Part shown: piece after piece, positions 58,350 through 64,000 of the stretch
Position numbering within the stretch: the first letter of the stretch is position 1
Layout of the letters: the number at the start of each line of letters is the position of its first letter
Source: Nissolia schottii
Lineage: Eukaryota > Streptophyta > Magnoliopsida > Fabales > Fabaceae
DNA: 64,000 bases
NCBI GenBank assembly: GCA_003254905.1
Contig: QANU01020478.1
Span: 158,385-222,384 of the forward strand
Direction: 5' to 3'
The notes under the pieces: generated by a model
Seen by the model: the letters and a program-made list of their open reading frames with translations, nothing else
What the model was told of the DNA's origin: nothing
The model's database searches: none
Position numbers and translations under genes: made by a program

Positions 58350-61300
58350 ATGCCCTCATTCAAAGAATATGACAATCATGCCCCGCGGAATGAGCTCGAA
58401 TTCTGGATGTTCATTTTCTCATGTGTGGTGCTTGTGGCACTGGCAGGCATCACATCAGGCCTTGCTCTAGGACTACTGTCCTTCAGCCATGTTGATCTTG
58501 AGGTCCTTATTAAGGCAGGCCGTCCTAAAGACAAAAAGAATGCAGGTTTCTCATCTTAAATGCCACAACATTTTGTACTCTTCATTCTTTGTTTCTTTTC
58601 TTTTCTTTTCTAATCTTCCTCTTATCTTTCTAATATCTAATGGCATTAGTGTCCTGCTTTATCTGCAGAAAAGATTCTACCAATTGTAAAGAATGGACAT
58701 TTTGTACTGTGTACCCTCCTCCTAGGAAAATCATTGGCTATGGAGGTATGGTGCCTGTCATGTATATTATTTTTGTTAAAGAATAAAATGGGCGGCCTAG
58801 TGCACAAGACTCCCATCTGGTGGGGTATCAGGAAGGTAGATGTGTGGTGCCTAGGGCTGAGCAAATCAACTGCAATTGGATAGGTTATTTCCCAGATTTG
58901 GACCTGTGATCTTCAGCTCGGAAGATAACAGCTTACTGTTGTGCCGAGACTCAACCTAAATATTGTTAAAGAATAAAATAAAAAATCTTGTTTTAAGTCA
59001 TTATGCTAAGGCCTGGAAATGAGACCATAAGCTTTCAATATGAGAGTGAAAGGCAGCCAAAATCAAACTCCTAAATACTTATACAACAATAAATGAACCT
59101 TAATACTCAAATGAACAAACCAATGAATTTAGAAGTTTGTATATTATTAAATGGATACAGAAATAGTTTTTAGTGATACCATTGTCAACTAAATAGATGT
59201 GTATGAATATTCTGATTTTAAGGCACTGCCAGTTTTCATGGAGTCAATCATGCCGGCTTGGCTTACTATTCCTATATCAACTCCTCTGGTGACAGCATTC
59301 GCAGAGGTAACTTTCCAATTTTGGAAAGTTCAGACACAATAATGAAATATGGAATATTATTTTCATTATGCTAAACTTTATGATCTTAGATTTTGCCTCA
59401 AGCTGTATGCTCACGGCATGGACTAACTTTAGGAGCAAAAATGGCACCCTTTGTTCAACTGCTTCTGCTGATCTTCTTCCCTATATCCTATCCAGCTAGT
59501 AAGGTAAATTATATATTGTCTGTTTTTAAATGCATTATGAAGCTCGCGTTTACATACACAAATTGCAAGAAGCACTTGAACGTCTAGAAGTAAGTAACAC
59601 ATATGTAGGGTAAATTTGGTTCTATTTCCTAAGGCATCTTTGGAGAATAGGGTCTCTTTGGTTTCGATTTCTATTTCCCGTTTTTCATTTTCTGATTTTT
59701 CAAGATTTTGTGAAAGAAACAGCGAAAACAGTATAAGAAACATTGGTTTTCTTATTTTCATTGGTTCCTTCACAAAATCTAGACAAATTGCAAACAAATT
59801 GAAAACAGGAAACGGAAATAGAAACCAAACATACCCTAAAACTTTTTGTTTCCATTAAATATCTTACTCCTATTGTATCAGCTTCTGGATTGGACTCTTG
59901 GGAAAGAGCATTCAGTTCTGTTGAGAAGATCTGAGTTGAAGACATTTGTTGACTTGCATGCATATAAGGTTTTCCCCCTACATTCTCTTTGGACTAGAAG
60001 TTTTAGCATAAGTTCAAAGCAGGAAAAATAAGTATTCATATGCAGGCAGGGAAAGGTGGAGAGCTGACTCATAATGAAGCTTCTATAATCACAGGTGCTA
60101 TGGATTTGACTGAAAAAACAGCTAAAGATGCAATGACACCAATTTCTGAAACCTTTTCACTTGACATAAATTCCAAACTTGACATGTAATGTGTCAAAAC
60201 TCATGATTTTTTTTTTTTGAAGTCATGTATTTTTTTCCATTCTCTCATTTATAAATGCAGTTCATTCACCTTTATCATCAGGAATACAATGACACTGATA
60301 ATAAACAAAGGTCACAGCCGAATACCTCTTTACTCCAGAAACCCTAGTAACATTGTTGGTCTCATCTTGGTAAGAAACTGAAGAAAATGTTATAGTGATT
60401 TAGCTTCTAGTTCTTAGCCTTACTCATATTGTACTATTAATTACAAAGGTTAAGAATTTAGTCTGCTGCCGCCCGGAAGATGAAACCACCCCCATCAAGA
60501 ATTTGATTATCAGGAAAATTCCCAGGTATTATGATAACTGTTGTATTTGACTCCATCATATAATAAAATGCTTATGACTTTTCATACATGTTATTGTTAG
60601 TACTATATGATATTGTGCTTTCTTTACTTAGCATAGCTTAGTTATGGCTACATTTGTAACAGGGTTTATGAAAATTGGCCATTATATGAGATACTTAACC
60701 AATTCCAGAAGGGTCATAGCCATATGGCTGTTGTCTTGAAGTGTGACAAGGACACAGACAACACTGCAGCTCATGCTTCAGGCACACCTACCTTTTTCAA
60801 CATAGTCAGAAACAAAATATCAAAACTACAACCAAATACTAAGGGTATGTAACATCTATCTTATCAAAAACAAACAGCACAAGAGTTTAGTCCATTTTAA
60901 TGTTTTTCTCAATGTGATTTCTGGCTGCAGAATCTGGTTCTTCCTTTGATCTGGACAAGAGCCACAGAGTTTCTATTTATGAATCTAGCGACACGGAAAA
61001 TAATAGTCCAACATTTCATAAAGTCATGGAGCTAGACAATGAACATCATCAACAGTACAGACAGTTGGGGCAAGAAAGTAGATATATGTCACAGGAAGAA
61101 CTAGAATCTCCTCCAGAATTTTTGGATGAGGAAGTGATTGGCATCATTACAATGGAGGATGTTTTGGAGGAGCTGTTACAGGTATTAAGTTTATGCAAAT
61201 TTTTTGGTTTGCTCTCAGTAGCTTATTATATATTCATTTTTCTATTTCCATGATGATTGCTTTCCTTATTGTCTTTTTTTGTTTTTTCATTTCAAGGGGG

Positions 61301-61522
61301 ACATATTGGATGAAACTGATGAATATGTTCATGTTCAAAAGAAGTGAGTAAAAAATCTACACTGAATTGCACTTGTTCCCCCATATGTCCACATTTATTT
61401 TCTCCCTAATGTAATGATGACTAATTTCATGCTACATTTTTTTCTTCTTATTCAGCATTAGGATTAACTTGCTGACTCCACGAAGACCATCTAGGAAAAG
61501 TTCTGAGTCTAGTCTCCTTTGA
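58350..61522 (+). CDS. DUF21/CBS domain membrane protein (CNNM-like, At5g52790 type)
   Basis: Twelve exons: 58350-58545, 58669-58745, 59223-59306, 59390-59503, 59882-59968, 60046-60185, 60282-60369, 60449-60525, 60663-60844, 60931-61181, 61297-61343, 61456-61522, GT-AG throughout, giving 469 aa. The DUF21 membrane part (about 15-190) has [54 protein letters not shown] and [20 protein letters not shown]. The CBS pair follows (about 205-348: [59 protein letters not shown]), and then a variable acidic insert with the closing [19 protein letters not shown]. The family is related to CNNM/CorC proteins linked to divalent cation (Mg2+) transport in animals and bacteria; the plant role is not established. 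A SINE sits in intron 2. Confidence 0.93.
58790..58962 (-). mobile_element. Au-like SINE in intron 2 of the CNNM-like gene
   Basis: On the minus strand it has GTTGAGTCTCGGCACAACAG (A-box side), GAAGATCACAGGTCCAAATC (B-box side) and the end GAGTCTTGTGCACTAGGCCG. It is flanked by a perfect 17-bp repeat, TTGTTAAAGAATAAAAT, at 58773-58789 and 58963-58979, as left by LINE-type target-primed insertion. It lies antisense to the host gene, between coding exons 2 and 3. Confidence 0.88.
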
Positions 61523-61611
61523 AGAACTTGAGGATGAATTTTTGCTTTTGCTGCATAATCTCGGACCTCTGGAATTCAGAAGCTCATTTTTTCTTATTGT
61601 TGTTTCAATAG

Positions 61612-61612
<1 letters not shown>

Positions 61613-61648
<36 letters not shown>

Positions 61649-61649
61649 T
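61613..61649. repeat. (ATT)12 microsatellite
   Basis: A perfect trinucleotide run 91 bases after the stop codon of the CNNM-like gene, so probably within its 3' untranslated region. Confidence 0.95.
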
Positions 61650-63610
61650 AAGATATCAATTGCAGCAAAGTTCAGCATTTGTTTGTTGCAAAATGCCTAC
61701 ATCTCTCTGATTTTTATACCTTTGGAGCACTTCAATGGAGTCCATACTTCAATGATCTCATCTAATGATGGAAGAAGTGTAAGTCGACATGGTTTCACAC
61801 ACACTAAGGACAATTAACATTTTTTTAGAGTTACGATATGTGTATTCATTTTGCATGGGACTATCGTCCCTATTTATATTCCTTTACTTACCGATGTGTT
61901 TAAATTTTTTTTTGTCAAACTGACATAGAAATTTAGTCTTCTCTCAACAAAAAAAGAAAACAAATATCTCGCTGCTACCATTGGAGCTACCAACCTACAA
62001 TCTGATCTAGTTTGACCCATTGAAACAGTGGATTGAGCAGACCAAATTAGAGCTCTCTTATATTTGGGTTATCTGAAGCAACCTAAATACTTTTCGGGTT
62101 TGGGTTGAATTAGCGTAGCTGACCCATTTTTCTATTATAAAATAAAAAATATATATTAAAAATAAATTTAAATTTAAAAAAAAAAAAAAAACTCACTTTC
62201 ATACCACCGATAGTGTGTGATGCTAGAAGTACTAGTTTATCGAGGAAGTCAACCATAAGTGTCTGATTACCAGCTAAACATCTTGATTAATGGGAATCTT
62301 TTCAATTGATGCAATAAAATAACGCATTAATGCAGACAGATCCCATCTAATCTGACCCTTGTCATCTACTATTATTAATAATAATGAAGAAGACTAAACA
62401 AGATCAGAAGTTCAAAGGCTTATAATATGATATGATGGAGAGTGGAGACCAATGAACAATCTAAAACTCTATATATTGAAGAAGAAAATGTAATTTCATA
62501 TATGGATATATCAAGGTATATCCTCTATTTCTTCATATTAGATTGCTTTCACAAATGGCAAAACAATTATATATTGAGAGCTAGCCTTCATGCATGTGCA
62601 TCTTCTTTTGTTTTAGTACATATATGGTGATGAAGTTGCCGGCATAGACCATCTATATCATACAACTTGAACCTATATTTAACCAAAGGGTCCTTTGAGT
62701 ACGCTGGTTTTTTATGCAATTTTAAGTTGACTTTATGAAAAATACTTGTATAAAGCTACCACCATTATGTAAATTTTAGTTTGAATTTAAAACATCAATT
62801 GGAGTTTGGATTCCACTTGGAAATCAGTGTCGTTTTTTAAGTTTAAAGAAACCTGAAAATGGTTAATGGAGTGGTATTAGAATACTGAGAAGAGAGATAT
62901 GATTAGACTAAGTGTAGAAAAATTATTAAAATGTTCACAAAACATTAAATAAAACATGTTTTTGACTATTTTTTATTTTATTTTATAGAATGACATTTTA
63001 GTTTATACAATGAAAGAATCTATCATGAACTAATAACTAAAAAGAAAATGCCACTCTATAAGTAATCATAATATGATTTTATTTGGCGCTCTATAAATAT
63101 CTAATAATATTTTGTTTGATGGGTTTAAAGTTCTTCTAGTTCTAGTTTTAGGACTTTTGTGACGCTAATGACTTACGATGACTTACTAACTCAAGAAAAA
63201 AAGAAAACTAAGAAAACTATGCTCATAATTTTTGTCAAAAACTAAGTGGTATAATGATATAATATGATTAATGACCTTAATGAAGAAGTATTTCTTCTAA
63301 AAACTCATTCCTTCTAGTCAAAGAGAGAAGACTCCAAATGAACTAAGGTTTAACTGCCGATAGTAGTGATTAATCTCTTCGCAATAATTAAGCTCACATG
63401 AAGTCATATGATTAAGAGGTACGGTGACTTACCACCACACGACACCTCCTAGTTTGATGATTTTACTTATGAATTACGATAGTTAAACCCCTTGTTTATA
63501 TTACTAATATCTCACTAACTAAATATTAGGGCCTTATCAATTACACTTAACCACTATGATGAATTCGATCAAAAATTATGATTACATCGATGGCTTTATG
63601 GTATGAGTCT

Positions 63611-63780
63611 TGCTACACGTACACCAAAAAATATATACCATACATACATCCTATACAAATATATATAAAGTTTGTATTTTATTGCCTGTAATGTTTGTGT
63701 AGTTAATTAGATATAATTGAAAACATCATCTATAAGTTTGTAATGTTTGTACACTCATGAGAATAAAGTTTGTGCATTTT
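63611..63780. mobile_element. Short MITE, copy 3 (TGYTACAYGTACACC family), right end missing
   Basis: Left end TGCTACACGTACACC, almost the exact inverse of the right ends of copies 1 and 2. The body shares ATAAAGTTTGTATTTTA, GTAATGTTTGTG and GAATAAAGTTTGTGCATT, but no right terminal repeat follows, so it is truncated. Confidence 0.55.
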
Positions 63781-64000
63781 TATTATGGTATTGCTGAGCT
63801 CAAAAACCCAAATCCTACATATATACTCAATGAAATGAAGTTGATGCCACACTCTAATTGTAAAATTTAGAAGTAAATAAAGAGCGTAAAAAATGTGATT
63901 TTTAAGGAAGACAGTGCAGCCAAACTTTGTAATGCATTATTTATGAGTTAAGACCAACAAAATCTTCAAAATTGCTAAACCACAACACTATACAGCAGAG

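Larger units (their letters stand above)
61523..64000. other. 3' flank and intergenic region
   Basis: Begins with the 3' untranslated region of the CNNM-like gene, including the TTA run. Around 62000-62110 are degraded GGGTTTGGGTTGA-type words resembling hAT-element debris. A MITE begins at 63611. No gene was recognised to the end of the window. Confidence 0.55.

Noticed and set aside
1..64000. tRNA, rRNA, microRNA hairpins, CRISPR arrays, operons
   Set aside because: No tRNA cloverleaf other than degenerate SINE boxes, no rRNA sequence and no regularly spaced direct repeats were noticed. MicroRNA precursors cannot be excluded without folding calculations.

Overview
The window is nuclear DNA of a dicot plant. 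It is AT-rich and gene-sparse, genes have many introns with canonical GT-AG junctions, and the gaps are filled with plant-type transposon debris. All ten recognisable genes are plant families. The repeat content (a SINE-like family with an AATGTAATTTTTGAA tail, Mutator-like MITEs, 'TTTAGTCCCTGTAA'-type repeats) makes a legume or another fabid most likely, but the species cannot be fixed from this window. No viral, bacterial or CRISPR-like segment was seen.

Layout: 1-7.3 kb is intergenic. 7276-9105 (+) is an intronless ABCG half-transporter of the ABCG4/ABCG8 type. 13321-17399 (-) is a complete 10-exon SPX-MFS vacuolar phosphate transporter (PHT5 type), with a probable leader intron and a TATA box further upstream. 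18.4-26.7 kb is repeats. 26699-29725 (-) is a complete 10-exon SGT1 co-chaperone gene. 29.7-36.8 kb is a nest of transposons. 36823-38080 (-) is a three-exon group IIe WRKY factor (WRKY27/22 type). 38.1-42.9 kb is empty of recognisable genes. 42884-44900 (-) is an EMB1417-like PPR gene. 45991-46704 (-) is a small B3/DUF313 gene. A truncated duplicate (46985-47645) precedes 48345-52894 (+), an 11-exon homologue of Arabidopsis At3g49140. 53744-54763 (-) is SARD4. 56079-56744 (-) is a DUF4228 protein. 58350-61522 (+) is a 12-exon DUF21/CBS (CNNM-like) membrane protein. The last 2.5 kb is intergenic.

I rebuilt every multi-exon coding sequence by joining GT-AG junctions in frame; each closes at the length expected of its family (694 aa for PHT5, 359 for SGT1, 339 for WRKY27, 297 for the PPR protein, 503 for the At3g49140 homologue, 469 for the CNNM-like protein). 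Several genes bear on immunity: SGT1 (NLR maturation), WRKY27 (a bacterial-wilt and immune-signalling regulator in Arabidopsis) and SARD4 (pipecolic acid synthesis for systemic acquired resistance). Four genes (DUF21/CBS, SARD4, WRKY27, ABCG8) match, from memory of locus numbers, neighbours on Arabidopsis chromosome 5 (At5g52790, At5g52810, At5g52830, At5g52860), so part of the window looks like an ancient syntenic block expanded by transposons and interleaved with other genes.

I found no clear new biological system. The most noteworthy structures are: a Mutator-like shell at 31200-35366 containing a second DNA element that is itself split by a 1.39-kb solo-LTR-like insertion; a MITE in SGT1 intron 7 with a perfect 9-bp target duplication; a SINE in intron 2 of the CNNM-like gene with a perfect 17-bp target duplication; and a tandem duplication of the promoter of the At3g49140-like gene in which the outer copy has lost its coding exon.
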